DNA of 64,000 nt. Origin: a bacterium (lineage in GTDB: Bacteria; Bdellovibrionota; Bdellovibrionia; Bdellovibrionales; Bdellovibrionaceae). The stretch spans positions 1 to 64,000 of the forward strand of contig JAIELP010000009.1 of NCBI GenBank assembly GCA_019752925.1, in the 5' to 3' direction. The translations under genes were made by a program, and so were the position numbers. The notes below the pieces were generated by a model. The model was not told where the DNA came from, did no database searches, and worked only from the letters and a program-made list of their open reading frames with translations. Of the stretch, positions 1 through 9,210 are shown one piece after another; positions within the stretch are counted from its first letter, which is position 1; every line of letters begins with the position of its first letter.

Positions 1-74
1 GGCAGTATATTTTCATAAGCATTGGAAAATGCAGATTATGAGCCTGAGCGATATGAACAATTTAAGGGGCCAGT
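1..74 (-). other. left-edge stretch, possible start of a further minus-strand gene
   Basis: This short stretch lies downstream of the broken glycosyltransferase. On the minus strand two in-frame ATG codons (first bases at 22 and 16) open a frame that runs off the window edge, starting M-L-M-K-I-Y-C. No convincing ribosome binding site precedes either, and the readable peptide is too short to recognise. It could be the next gene of the polysaccharide operon, but the window does not decide this. Confidence 0.2.
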
Positions 75-941
75 TTATGAGTTTTCGATAAGCTGGAAAA
101 GTTTTTTAGTCTGACTTTGCATTTCAAAGTGCTCTTCAAAATACTTTAATCCATTTTGACCTAATTCTTCAAGTTCGTGAGAATTCATATTCACGGCTTT
201 TCTAATATTAGCTGCTAAGGCCTCAGCATCTTCAGCTTTACCTGCAAAACCACATTTTGATTCAGTAATAACTCGCGCACCTTCTCCATCAATACCACCC
301 ACAATAGGTTTACCCGCGGCCATATAGGACTGTGTTTTCCATGGGAGCGTATACTTTAAAATATCATCTGAATTTAAAGTTAAAAGCATGAGTTTAGCTT
401 TCGAATAAATCAAAGGCATCATCGTCAGATCAAAACGCCCGACACATTCTATATTATCCAAATTAAAGCGAGCCTTTTCTTCCTGAATCCACGCCAAGCT
501 GCTGCCACTGCCAACAAAAACTATTTTCAGATTTGGAAGATCTTTAAGTTTTTTTGCAGACTCCACTATAGTTTCAACTGATTGAGCTTTACCGATATTG
601 CCGGCGAAAACCACGCAGAAGTTTTCTGTTAATATTTTTTCTACATGTGTTGGTAGAGTTGCTTTATTATCCTGAAAACCATTTTTCTTGAACGAGTTCG
701 GAAAGTATTCGATCTTGGCTTTTGAATAAATTCGCTCGATAGGCTCGTAAAAGGCTTTAGACTGAACCAAAACCAGATCGCTACCCATGTAAATAAGCTT
801 AACCATCAATTCGACGGCTTTTAATACATACTTATTTTGAACATACTTAGTTACCACTAAACTTTCCGGCCATAGATCCTGCACCCATAAAGCAAAGAAA
901 GCTCTTTTAAATAAGTTAATAACAAGCCCTGGAATAGCCAC
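75..941 (-). pseudogene. wbuB: WbuB-type glycosyltransferase, C-terminal fragment of a frameshifted gene
   Basis: This is the C-terminal two thirds of a GT4-family glycosyltransferase of the WbuB type, which transfers L-FucNAc in E. coli O26-like loci. The readable 288 residues hold the family block FALWVQDLWPESL near the start, VVFAGNIGKAQSVE (start of the nucleotide-sugar-binding Rossmann half) and a GKPIVGGIDGEGARVI segment near the donor site. The open frame extends upstream of the GTG at 941 and reads TFGVSPITVAIPG, joining directly to the N-terminal fragment at 944-1291. The two pieces together are about 403 residues, the normal family length. It follows fnlA-fnlB-fnlC, matching the known fnl/wbuB cassette order. 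A true frameshift would leave the FucNAc transferase inactive; a sequencing error is the alternative. Confidence 0.85.
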
Positions 942-943
942 CG

Positions 944-1291
944 TTATAGGAGAAACACCAAAGGTAATATTAAATCAAACTTCTTTTTTCTTAAAAGCCA
1001 GGGGCCAAGTAAGGTGGCTGAAACAACAAATGAAATATAATTTAAAATCAAATGAAGGGCGCGGCCATTGCGTCGAGGCAGTAGTGGTACTCTGATAACT
1101 TCAATACTGTGTCCGTAAATTTCGTGCTGTACACCCCAAATACGGAAACCTTCAAATATTTTTCCCTCTGGGTAGTTAGGTTTACCCGTAAGAACCGTAA
1201 TTTTATGCCCTAACTTTTCCATTTCTAATACTAGTTCATTAATAATGAAAGTTTCAGGCTTAAAATACTGGCTCAGTATAAGTATATTCAT
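944..1291 (-). pseudogene. wbuB: WbuB-type glycosyltransferase, N-terminal fragment of a frameshifted gene
   Basis: The 115-residue product is the N-terminal acceptor-binding portion of a GT4 glycosyltransferase: MNILILSQYFKPET, a KLGHKITVLTGKPNYPEG segment and KKKFDLIL, then a premature stop. In WbuB-family proteins the FDLIL-like strand is followed by an SPIT motif. Here SPIT is present but in another frame, so about one base is missing in roughly 961-972. A TGA lies just upstream in the second frame, which confines the indel to a few codons after KKKF and excludes the nearby A6 run as the site. The start is the ATG at 1291, 22 bases after fnlC. Confidence 0.85.
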
Positions 1292-1313
1292 GTATTCAGG
1301 CTCTCAGCTTTCT

Positions 1314-2441
1314 TTATTTGCGCCAAACAACTCTGTTTACATAATCTGTGTAACTATGAATAATTCTTACAACTTTTTCTGATACATTGGCCCAAGAGTA
1401 ATCAGCTACTAGATTAAGTAGCCTTTCTTCGCCTCTTGGTTGAGTCTTTAAAATTTGCAAACCTTGAAATACTCTTTCAACATCTAAGCCTACAAACATA
1501 ACCGAGGCTTCCTCAAAACCTTCAGGCCTTTCGTGGGCTTCACGAATATTAAGTGCTGGGAAATTTAAAATAGAAGACTCTTCAGTGATAGTACCGCTAT
1601 CAGATAACACGGCTGCAGCATTAATCTGCAAATGATTATAGTCTAAAAACCCAAGAGGTTTTAAAAACTGAATCAATGGATGAAAGGTTTTAGCTTCTTT
1701 ATTTATTCTGTTTTGAGTTCTCGGATGAGTCGAAACGATTACCGGCATATTGTACTTTTCAGCCACCGAATTTAAAATGTTAACAATTTTATTAAAGTTT
1801 ATATCGGATTCGATATTTTCTTCCCTGTGCGCGCTAACTACAAAATACTGCCCACGCTTAAGATTTAACTTTTGTAAAACTTGAGATTCCTCAATACCTT
1901 TTCTGTAGTGTTTCAGAACTTCAAACATTGGGCTGCCAGTTTTAATAACTCTATCTGGTGGTAAGCCTTCTCTCAGTAAATATTCACGCGCAATTGAACT
2001 GTAAGTTAAATTGATGTCAGACGTATGATCCACAATGCGTCTGTTTGTTTCTTCTGGAACGCGCTGATCAAAACAACGATTGCCCGCTTCCATATGAAAA
2101 ATCGGAATTTTTCGACGTTTTGCCGGTATCACCGATAAACAGCTGTTTGTATCACCCAGCACGAGCACTGCCTCAGGTTTTACGGATTCTAGAACTTTAT
2201 CTACTTCTTTAATAATATTTCCTATTGTAGCGGTAGCATTTTCGCCGGCAGCATTTAAAAAATGATCCGGCTTTCTAACTTGTAGATCCTGAAAAAAAAT
2301 TTCATTCAGTTCGTAGTCGTAGTTTTGACCGGTATGTACAATTGTATGTTCACAATGCTCATCAAGCTTAGACAATACTCTCGATAACCTAATGATTTCA
2401 GGTCTGGTTCCCAGAATAGTCATTACTTTCATCTTTTTCAT
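1314..2441 (-). CDS. fnlC: UDP-N-acetylglucosamine 2-epimerase family enzyme, FnlC/CapG type (UDP-L-FucNAc synthesis)
   Basis: This 375-residue cytoplasmic enzyme belongs to the non-hydrolysing WecB/CapG UDP-GlcNAc 2-epimerase family. Visible family blocks are MTILGTRPEIIRLS at the N terminus, HTGQNYDYELNEIFF, VLVLGDTNSCLSV, HMEAGNRCFDQRVPEETNRR (the long catalytic signature) and SDSGTITEESSILNFPALN in the C-terminal domain. Because it directly follows fnlA and fnlB, the likely reaction is C2 epimerisation of UDP-2-acetamido-2,6-dideoxy-L-talose to UDP-N-acetyl-L-fucosamine. The ATG at 2441 has a GAGG Shine-Dalgarno about five bases upstream and abuts the fnlB stop, so translation is probably coupled. 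A generic wecB role is the alternative but fits the context less well. Confidence 0.9.
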   Translation of the reverse strand: MKKMKVMTILGTRPEIIRLSRVLSKLDEHCEHTIVHTGQNYDYELNEIFFQDLQVRKPDHFLNAAGENATATIGNIIKEVDKVLESVKPEAVLVLGDTNSCLSVIPAKRRKIPIFHMEAGNRCFDQRVPEETNRRIVDHTSDINLTYSSIAREYLLREGLPPDRVIKTGSPMFEVLKHYRKGIEESQVLQKLNLKRGQYFVVSAHREENIESDINFNKIVNILNSVAEKYNMPVIVSTHPRTQNRINKEAKTFHPLIQFLKPLGFLDYNHLQINAAAVLSDSGTITEESSILNFPALNIREAHERPEGFEEASVMFVGLDVERVFQGLQILKTQPRGEERLLNLVADYSWANVSEKVVRIIHSYTDYVNRVVWRK

Positions 2442-3554
2442 TTAGACCTCACACCCAATAGTATCTGGTTTTTCACGATCAAATATTTCATTAGCCCATA
2501 ACATAACAATCATCACATCTTCACCTATATTGGTAATATCATGGGTCCAGCCAGGGATTGTTTCGACCACAGTTGAGGTGTTGGCCTCTACTGTTTGCTC
2601 ATAGTATTCGTTAGTATACATATGTCTGAAACGGAATTTAGCTTTACCTTGCAACACCAAAAACTTTTCGGTTTTTGAATGATGATAATGGCCACCACGG
2701 GTTATACCCGCACCTGCCGTAAAAAATGAAAACTGACCGGAATCTTTAGTTTTTAAAAATTCGACAAACACTCCGCGGGGGTCCGCATATCTTTTGAGTT
2801 CATAGCTGAACTGCCCAGGCTTGTAGTAACTTAAGTAAGTCGCATGGAGCGCACGATCTAAAGCTATACCTACAGGCTCAGTGATTAAACTTGTGCGGCT
2901 ATTTTTGATTTGGGTCAACTTGTCGGCCAACTCACCTACACTTAAAGTATAAACTGGAGAAATTTCATAAAAATGAGTCTTATCTTTAGCTGCTGCTGAG
3001 TGATTCTGAACCAATTTAATAAAATTTTCGACAACATCATCGACATAAACTAAATTCACTAACGAACTAGAATCATGAATAGTTAAAGGTATTTCGTTAA
3101 TTAAGTTATAGCAAAAAGTAGCCACAGCTGAGTTGTAGTTAGGCTTGCACCACTTACCAAATACATTAGGTAATCTGTAAATAAAGACCGGATGCTTATT
3201 AGATAATTCTAATATTTTGTCTTCAGCCTTTTTTTTGCTTTCGCCGTAAGGATTACTTTTTTCGGCTTGAGTCGATGATGAAAAAACTATTGGTATTGTT
3301 TTCGCTGAGCTTTCGATGCTTTTGCATAATTGGGCAGTTAAATCGTAATTACCTGTATTAAATTCTTCAATATTCTGAGGTCTATTTACACCGGCCAGAT
3401 GAAATACAAAATCAGACTGCTTTACCAAAACATCTAAGTCAGCTAATGCGTTATCACGATTAAACTCTACAACATCACAGGTTTTGAGTTCTTTTAATCT
3501 CAGGATTAAATTTTTTGCTAGAAAGCCTCGAGAACCGGTAACCAAAACTTTCAT
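2442..3554 (-). CDS. fnlB: FnlB/CapF-type UDP-sugar reductase with C-terminal cupin
   Basis: The 370-residue protein has two parts. Residues 1 to about 240 form an SDR-fold NAD(P)-binding domain (MKVLVTGSRGFLAKNL, the FHLAGVNRP strand, YGESKKKAED carrying the YxxxK pair). Residues about 250-370 form a cupin with the metal-ligand stretch TRGGHYHHSKTEKF and an IPGWTHDITN block. This two-domain architecture is the hallmark of CapF/FnlB/WbjC, which makes UDP-2-acetamido-2,6-dideoxy-L-talose from the FnlA product. It sits between fnlA (3-base gap) and fnlC (0-base gap). TGAGG lies about eight bases before the ATG at 3554. Confidence 0.93.
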   Translation of the reverse strand: MKVLVTGSRGFLAKNLILRLKELKTCDVVEFNRDNALADLDVLVKQSDFVFHLAGVNRPQNIEEFNTGNYDLTAQLCKSIESSAKTIPIVFSSSTQAEKSNPYGESKKKAEDKILELSNKHPVFIYRLPNVFGKWCKPNYNSAVATFCYNLINEIPLTIHDSSSLVNLVYVDDVVENFIKLVQNHSAAAKDKTHFYEISPVYTLSVGELADKLTQIKNSRTSLITEPVGIALDRALHATYLSYYKPGQFSYELKRYADPRGVFVEFLKTKDSGQFSFFTAGAGITRGGHYHHSKTEKFLVLQGKAKFRFRHMYTNEYYEQTVEANTSTVVETIPGWTHDITNIGEDVMIVMLWANEIFDREKPDTIGCEV

Positions 3555-3557
3555 AGA

Positions 3558-4595
3558 TTAATCCTCAGGACTGATTGAACGGCCATCAATTTGAGCTTTA
3601 ATGAAATCCAGTTTAAGTAAGAGGTTTTTCATAGCCTCAATATCTAATCTTTCAGTATTGTGAGAGTTGTAATCTTCAGATTTCGTAATAGCCATCTCAC
3701 CTTGGTCAACGAATTTACCATAATTTAAATCACGCAAATCTGGTGGCACGCGGTAGTATTTTTTTAAATCTACTGCCGAAACCATCTCCTCACGGCTTAA
3801 TAGTGTTTCAAAAAGCTTTTCTCCATGGCGAGTACCCATAATATGAATAGGATGCTCAGGAACTTTTAATAACTCACGTAAAGCCTGAGCTAACACTTCA
3901 ACTGTGGCCGCCGGAGCCTTCTGTACAAAAATATCACCGTTCTTTGCATTTTCAAATGCGTATAAAACTAAATCCACCGCATCTTCAAGAGTCATCATAA
4001 AGCGGGTCATTTGCGGATCCGTAATTGTAATTGGCTTTTTATCTCGGATTTGATCCACAAAAAGAGGGATAACCGATCCTCTTGATGCCATTACGTTACC
4101 GTAGCGTGTTCCCGAAATAACCATGTTTTCGTCTTTGAGCTCACGTGATTTTGCAATCATCACCTTTTCCATCAGAGCTTTAGAAATTCCCATGGCATTG
4201 ATCGGGTAAACAGCTTTATCGGTACTTAAACAAACAACCTTTTTAACTTTCGACTGAATGGCAGCTTCTAATACGTTTTCAGTACCAATAACATTTGTTT
4301 TAACAGCTTCCATTGGGTGGAATTCACATGAGGGAACTTGTTTGAGCGCAGCTGCATGAAATATATAATCAACACCGCGGCAGGCATTTGAAATACTGTT
4401 AAAATCGCGTACATCACCGATATAGAACTTTAGCTTTGTAGATTTATACTTTTTACGAAGGTCGTCCTGCTTTTTTTCATCACGGCTAAAAATACGAATT
4501 TCTTCAATATCTGTTGCCAGAAAACGATGAAGAACCGCGTTACCAAAAGAGCCTGTACCACCAGTAATTAAGAGTGACTTATTTTTAAACAACAT
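3558..4595 (-). CDS. fnlA: FnlA/CapE UDP-GlcNAc 4,6-dehydratase/5-epimerase
   Basis: This cytoplasmic SDR enzyme starts the UDP-L-FucNAc pathway by 4,6-dehydration and 5-epimerisation of UDP-GlcNAc. It shows the cofactor loop LLITGGTGSFGNAVL at the N terminus, FHAAALKQVPSCE, the CLSTDKAVYPINAMGISKA segment and GTRYGNVMASRGSVIPLF, all typical of CapD/CapE-type single-domain dehydratases. I start it at the ATG at 4595. A TTG four codons upstream is also open, but the GGAAA ribosome binding site lies between the two and serves the ATG. It is the first gene of the minus-strand cassette fnlA-fnlB-fnlC-wbuB and has its own candidate promoter. Confidence 0.93.
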   Translation of the reverse strand: MLFKNKSLLITGGTGSFGNAVLHRFLATDIEEIRIFSRDEKKQDDLRKKYKSTKLKFYIGDVRDFNSISNACRGVDYIFHAAALKQVPSCEFHPMEAVKTNVIGTENVLEAAIQSKVKKVVCLSTDKAVYPINAMGISKALMEKVMIAKSRELKDENMVISGTRYGNVMASRGSVIPLFVDQIRDKKPITITDPQMTRFMMTLEDAVDLVLYAFENAKNGDIFVQKAPAATVEVLAQALRELLKVPEHPIHIMGTRHGEKLFETLLSREEMVSAVDLKKYYRVPPDLRDLNYGKFVDQGEMAITKSEDYNSHNTERLDIEAMKNLLLKLDFIKAQIDGRSISPED

Positions 4596-4624
4596 AGTAA
4601 TTTCCAACCAAAATCAATTACTTA

Positions 4625-4652
4625 TTTATACGCGTCTTGATAACAACGGCAA
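4625..4652 (-). promoter_or_regulatory. candidate sigma-70-type promoter for the fnl operon
   Basis: On the minus strand TTGCCG (4652-4647) and TATAAA (4630-4625) are separated by 16 bases, about 30 bases upstream of the fnlA ATG and downstream of the carB stop. It is a sequence match only, but its position suggests fnlA-fnlB-fnlC-wbuB can be transcribed independently of carAB. Confidence 0.45.
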
Positions 4653-4703
4653 GCGAGAAAGCTATGTTTATTGGACAACAAGCTGCGTAACGCAAAGCAA
4701 TAA

Positions 4704-7700
4704 TTAGAGCTGCTCTGGCACCAGATCAGGTGTTCGGGTGGCTAAAGCTGCAAAAAAAGAAATAGCCTTATCAGCATCCGTTAAAAGTGAACACCCTGCA
4801 CGCGAAGCCGTTTGTCTTATTATTCGATTATTAAAAAGTTGTTTTTCTTTTTCATCCTTTGGAATGTTAATCACAAAATCTACTTTTTTATCAATTATAA
4901 GAGAAATAATTTTGGTATCCCCGTCATCGAGCCACTTAATTTTTTCACATTTTATTCCATTATCATGAAGGAAATTTGCAGTGCCCTCGGTGGCAAAAAT
5001 AGGGATATTCATTTCTTTCAGAAAAGGTAAAATCGGCTTAAATTTATTTTTTTCTTCTTTAGGACCCGCACTGAATAAAATCCCCTTTTGCGGAAGCTTA
5101 ATCCCCGTTGCTTCAAAAGCTCTCAACAACACATTTTGATAATTTTTGCCAACACATCCAACTTCACCTGTAGAAGCCATCTCTACGCCTAAAATTGGAT
5201 CAACACCTTCGAGGCGGTTAAATGAAAACATCGCGGCTTTAACACCTATACGGGATTGATCAATTAAACTATTTACGACAGGAGTTCTGCCGGTAATTAC
5301 CTGCATAGCTAAATCAGCTAAGTTTTGCTCGATTACTTTTGATATAAAAGGAAAAGATCTTGAAGCTCTTGCATTACATTCAATTACATAAATTTCATCG
5401 TTGAAAACTAAAAACTGTATATTAAATGGGCCATTCAAACCGATTTTTTGTACAATCTTGTTCCCGGCTTCTTTAATTTTAAGCTCAAGATTTTTATTTT
5501 GGACCGGCAAGGTAATTGTTGCATCTCCAGAGTGAACACCTGCATTTTCAATATGTTCGGAAACTATGGCTATAATTGTATTACCTGATTGAGCAACCCC
5601 ATCCATTTCAAACTCTTTTGCACCCGAAATGAATTCAGTCAGAATTATCGGACTATCCGGCGCCACAGCGCGTGCTTTACTGATAAACGCTGTTAATGAC
5701 TCAATATCGTGAGTTACCTTCATGGCCGTTCCTGACAGAACAAAACTTGGTCTAACCAGAATGGGAAATCTTGATACCGCTAAAAATCTTTTAATTTCTT
5801 CATCACTGCGGGCCGCAACCCATGCCGGCTGTTTGATTCCTAACTCATCTAAGCAAGAAGAAAAAAGTATACGGTTTTCTGACAAATTAATAGCATCGGC
5901 CGAATGACCATATAAACGAATACCTAGTCGTTTTAAAGAAGGAACTAAATTGTTCGGAAGCTGCCCCCCAAAACAAGTTATAACTCCTGTCGGATTTTCA
6001 AACTCGTATATTTCTAAAATTGTTTCATTGTTAATTTCATCAAAATAAAGTCGGTCAGACGTATTGTAATCAGTTGAAACTGTTTCTGGATTGCAATTCA
6101 GCACAATGCTGGTCATTTTATTCTTTTTTAAAAATTGGCTGGCCGAAACGCCGCACCAATCAAACTCCACACTGCTCCCAATGCGGTAGGGGCCACTTCC
6201 AAGTAATAGAAAACTTTGGGACTCATTTACAGAAGGAATAACATCATTTTTAGCACCGTGATAAGTCAGGTACAAATAATTCGAAGTTGTGGGAAACTCA
6301 GAAGCGACTGTATCAATTTTTTTAATTACCGGTCTGATTTTAAAGGCATGGCGCTTAAGTCTGACCAGCTCTTCGCGCTGTTCTAAATCAAGAGCTGATA
6401 CCCGGTCTCCTGAAGAAAGTAACGAAGCTATTTGCCTATCTGAAAATCCAAGTTTTTTCCATTTTAATAGCTTTAACGAATCTAATTTAAAAACGGCCGC
6501 TTCATAATCAGAAACACCCGAGTTTGAATTTCTGCATGATCTAACCTCAGAGCAAGTTTTTGTAATTAATTTGATTTGTTCCAAAAACCACGGAGTAATT
6601 TTTGTTAGTGAAAATATTTTTTCTAAGCTGAATTTTCTTTTAAAAGCTTCAAATACTGCGAAAATTCTTTTATCGGTGGCTTTTTCTAATTCTTTTTCAA
6701 GTTCGGCATCTGAAATTTCTGAGAATGGCGAATACAAAATTCCTTCAGGTTTTTCAAGAACCATACGAATAGCTTTTTGGAAAGCTTCGGGAAAAGTCCG
6801 CCCTATGGACATCACTTCACCCACCGACTTCATTTTTGAATCTAAAAATCTATAGGCACCTGAAAATTTATCTAAATCCCACTTAGGTACTTTAATTGTT
6901 ACGTAATCCAATGAAGGCTCGAAAAATGCCGAAGTATTTTTGGTAAGCGGATTTTTAAGTTCAAGCAAGCTGTAACCTAATACTACTTTTGCAGCCACAT
7001 AGGCAATCGGGTAACCGGTCGCTTTACTTGCCAATGCGCTTGATCGTGATAAGCGCGCATTGATTTCAATTACATAGTATTCGAGCGACTCAGGGTTTAA
7101 AGCAAATTGAACGTTGCACTCACCCACTATTTGAAGCTTGTTAACGATCTGAATGGCCACATCTCTTAAAAGTTGATACTCTTGATCGTTAATTGTTTGG
7201 CTTGGTGCAATCACTATAGAATCGCCAGTATGAATACCTAGCGGGTCTAAGTTTTCCATATTGCAAATGCAAATGGTATTACCTTGAGAATCGCGCATGA
7301 CTTCGTATTCAAGCTCTTTCCAGCCAGCTAAAGATTTTTCTATAATAACCTGTGGATTAATCGATAGAGCATGCTCAGTAAGATTGATGACTTCAGAAAT
7401 ATTGTTGGCAAATCCGCTTCCAAGACCGCCCAAAGCATAGGCCGAACGGACTATCACAGGGTAATCAAATGTTTGTGCTACTTTCTGAACATCCTGTTTA
7501 CTGGTATAAACATTAAATGGTAAACATTTAATATCAAAAGAACTCATTTTGTCGGCAAATAATTTACGATCCTCTGTTGTAATTAAAGTTTTGACCGGGG
7601 TACCTAACGAAATCACGTTGTACTTTTTTAAAATAGATAACTTTTCTAGCTCGATTAAACAATTCAAAGCTGTCTGACCACCGAATCCACCGATAATGGC

Positions 7701-7964
7701 AGCAGGACGCTCTTTTTCGATAATGTAAGTTACATTCTCTGCATTCACCGGATAAAGGTAGACCTTACGATTTTCGCTTGTATTGGTTTGAACAGTGGCA
7801 ATGTTAGGATTAACCACAATGACTTCAAAGCCTTCTTCCTCCAAAGCCATCACAGCCTGCGATCCTGAATAATCAAACTCGCCGGCCTGTCCGATAGTCA
7901 GAGCGCCCGAACCTAGAACTAATATTTTTTTATTGCCACTTTTTAAACTATCAAGAATAGGCAC
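4704..7964 (-). CDS. carB: carbamoyl-phosphate synthase large subunit
   Basis: CarB makes carbamoyl phosphate from bicarbonate, two ATP and ammonia supplied by CarA. The protein has the duplicated architecture of the family: an N-terminal carboxyphosphate half (VLGSGALTIGQAGEFDYSGS, then an ATP-grasp with IVRSAYALGGLGSGF), an oligomerisation domain in the middle, a second synthetase half (LLLGSGPYRIGSSVEFDW; LVRPSFVLSGTAMKV) and a C-terminal MGS allosteric domain from about residue 950. I favour the GTG at 7964, about 1086 residues, because AAGGA lies about eight bases before it; a longer GTG frame opens at 7991. It overlaps the end of carA. Its product could feed pyrimidines, arginine and the carbamoyltransferase encoded on the other side of carA. 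Confidence 0.97.
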   Translation of the reverse strand: MPILDSLKSGNKKILVLGSGALTIGQAGEFDYSGSQAVMALEEEGFEVIVVNPNIATVQTNTSENRKVYLYPVNAENVTYIIEKERPAAIIGGFGGQTALNCLIELEKLSILKKYNVISLGTPVKTLITTEDRKLFADKMSSFDIKCLPFNVYTSKQDVQKVAQTFDYPVIVRSAYALGGLGSGFANNISEVINLTEHALSINPQVIIEKSLAGWKELEYEVMRDSQGNTICICNMENLDPLGIHTGDSIVIAPSQTINDQEYQLLRDVAIQIVNKLQIVGECNVQFALNPESLEYYVIEINARLSRSSALASKATGYPIAYVAAKVVLGYSLLELKNPLTKNTSAFFEPSLDYVTIKVPKWDLDKFSGAYRFLDSKMKSVGEVMSIGRTFPEAFQKAIRMVLEKPEGILYSPFSEISDAELEKELEKATDKRIFAVFEAFKRKFSLEKIFSLTKITPWFLEQIKLITKTCSEVRSCRNSNSGVSDYEAAVFKLDSLKLLKWKKLGFSDRQIASLLSSGDRVSALDLEQREELVRLKRHAFKIRPVIKKIDTVASEFPTTSNYLYLTYHGAKNDVIPSVNESQSFLLLGSGPYRIGSSVEFDWCGVSASQFLKKNKMTSIVLNCNPETVSTDYNTSDRLYFDEINNETILEIYEFENPTGVITCFGGQLPNNLVPSLKRLGIRLYGHSADAINLSENRILFSSCLDELGIKQPAWVAARSDEEIKRFLAVSRFPILVRPSFVLSGTAMKVTHDIESLTAFISKARAVAPDSPIILTEFISGAKEFEMDGVAQSGNTIIAIVSEHIENAGVHSGDATITLPVQNKNLELKIKEAGNKIVQKIGLNGPFNIQFLVFNDEIYVIECNARASRSFPFISKVIEQNLADLAMQVITGRTPVVNSLIDQSRIGVKAAMFSFNRLEGVDPILGVEMASTGEVGCVGKNYQNVLLRAFEATGIKLPQKGILFSAGPKEEKNKFKPILPFLKEMNIPIFATEGTANFLHDNGIKCEKIKWLDDGDTKIISLIIDKKVDFVINIPKDEKEKQLFNNRIIRQTASRAGCSLLTDADKAISFFAALATRTPDLVPEQL

Positions 7965-9117
7965 GATGTGTTTCCTTAGCTTTAATATCACGTATAAAAT
8001 CTTGAATTAAAAAACTAGTATCATTCGGACCGCCACAGGCTTCCGGATGAAACTGTACCGATCTCATTAACTTTGTTTTGTGTCGAATTCCTTCGATAGA
8101 ACCGTCATTCAGATTTTCAAACCAAACTTCCATATCTGAAGGAAGATTATTCTTATTTACAACAAAACCATGATTTTGAGATGTAATGTAACCCTGCTGA
8201 GTGCCCGCCATGTGAACAGGTTGATTATGCCCTCGATGTCCATACGGCAATCTTTCCGTTTGAGCCCCTAGAGCTAAAGCCAGCAGTTGATGCCCCAGAC
8301 AAATTCCAAAAATATTGGCATTTGAATGGATAAGATTTTTTAATTGTTTAATCACATCTACTGCCGTGGCCGGATTACCCGGTCCGTTACTGAGCACCCA
8401 TCCATCTGCATCACAATAACTCTCATAATTGCAATCCCAAGGCAGGAGTCTTACACGACAATTAGCTCGTAAAAGCTCACGCACTATGTTCCATTTAACA
8501 CCATAATTAACTACATTAATCAAAACAGGGCCATCGCCGTATTCCACAACGCTTTTATTTGAAACTTCAGGATACAAGTTATAGTCAGAAGGATTAAAGA
8601 AATGATCTGTTACGCTTTTGTTTTCCTGAAAATTAAGATTAGATCTATCGATAAACCCAACAGACTCCCGCGGAATAATTTTAGCAAAAATTTGCCCCTG
8701 ATCACGGACAAGCTGTGTAATCATACGCGTATCTAAACCAACTACCCCTGGTATGTTATATTTTTTTAACCAAGAGTCTAAGTTAACATGAGACAATCGA
8801 TGGGCCGGGTTTTCAAAGTGCTCTGTAATCAGCACTCCCGACACAGCTACTTTATCGCTCTCCATTCCCCGTTCCAAGAATTCAGCGCTTGCTATATCCG
8901 TAAGCACATTGTTTGGTAATCCGTAATTGCCTATTAACGGATAAGTAAAAGTCAAAATCTGACCGTAATAAGATGGATCTGTAAGAGCCTCAGAGTAGCC
9001 CACCATACCTGTGGTGAATACAAGTTCACCGCTGCTCACCAGTGGCGCTCCAATTAGTTTCCCTGCGAAAATTTGTCCTGTAGAAAGATGGACATCTACA
9101 TTTGTATCTTGATTCAT
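7951..9117 (-). CDS. carA: carbamoyl-phosphate synthase small subunit
   Basis: CarA is the glutamine amidotransferase subunit that hydrolyses glutamine and channels ammonia to CarB. The 388 residues show the CarA-specific N-terminal domain (GELVFTTGMVGYSEALTDPS) and a class I amidotransferase domain with the oxyanion segment SNGPGNP, the nucleophile Cys around residue 273 in FGICLGHQ, and the His-Pro-Glu of VQFHPEACGG near the C terminus. The start is the ATG at 9117. The carB start lies within its last codons, so the subunits are translationally coupled. I found no obvious arginine-repressor or attenuator structure in the short upstream region. Confidence 0.97.
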   Translation of the reverse strand: MNQDTNVDVHLSTGQIFAGKLIGAPLVSSGELVFTTGMVGYSEALTDPSYYGQILTFTYPLIGNYGLPNNVLTDIASAEFLERGMESDKVAVSGVLITEHFENPAHRLSHVNLDSWLKKYNIPGVVGLDTRMITQLVRDQGQIFAKIIPRESVGFIDRSNLNFQENKSVTDHFFNPSDYNLYPEVSNKSVVEYGDGPVLINVVNYGVKWNIVRELLRANCRVRLLPWDCNYESYCDADGWVLSNGPGNPATAVDVIKQLKNLIHSNANIFGICLGHQLLALALGAQTERLPYGHRGHNQPVHMAGTQQGYITSQNHGFVVNKNNLPSDMEVWFENLNDGSIEGIRHKTKLMRSVQFHPEACGGPNDTSFLIQDFIRDIKAKETHRAYS

Positions 9118-9132
9118 GCTTTAAACCTAAGC

Positions 9133-9161
9133 TTTACAATCCTAGTCGTTTATTTTATATT
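9133..9161 (+). promoter_or_regulatory. candidate promoter for the carbamoyltransferase operon
   Basis: TTTACA (9133-9138) and TATATT (9156-9161), each five of six matches to the sigma-70 consensus, are separated by exactly 17 bases. They lie between the divergent carA and carbamoyltransferase starts, about 50 bases before the ATG at 9211. Sequence match only. Confidence 0.55.
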
Positions 9162-9210
9162 TTTTGATTCTAGTAATTTACTATTGAACCGTTTGGGAGA
9201 GTCAAGGCCT

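Noticed and set aside
970-1000. A6 run as a programmed frameshift site in the glycosyltransferase
   Set aside because: In the second frame a TGA occurs between the A6 run and the required re-entry point, so shifting there could not yield the full protein.
4596-4607. TTG start four codons upstream of fnlA
   Set aside because: The ribosome binding site lies between it and the ATG at 4595, so the ATG is the better start.
4738-6855. Several plus-strand open frames opposite carB
   Set aside because: Low-complexity translations with no recognisable domain, lying entirely within a well-supported essential gene.
9073-9210. In-frame N-terminal extension of the carbamoyltransferase by 46 codons
   Set aside because: It would overlap the start of carA, adds a sequence unlike the family and ignores the ATG at 9211, from which the family N terminus begins.
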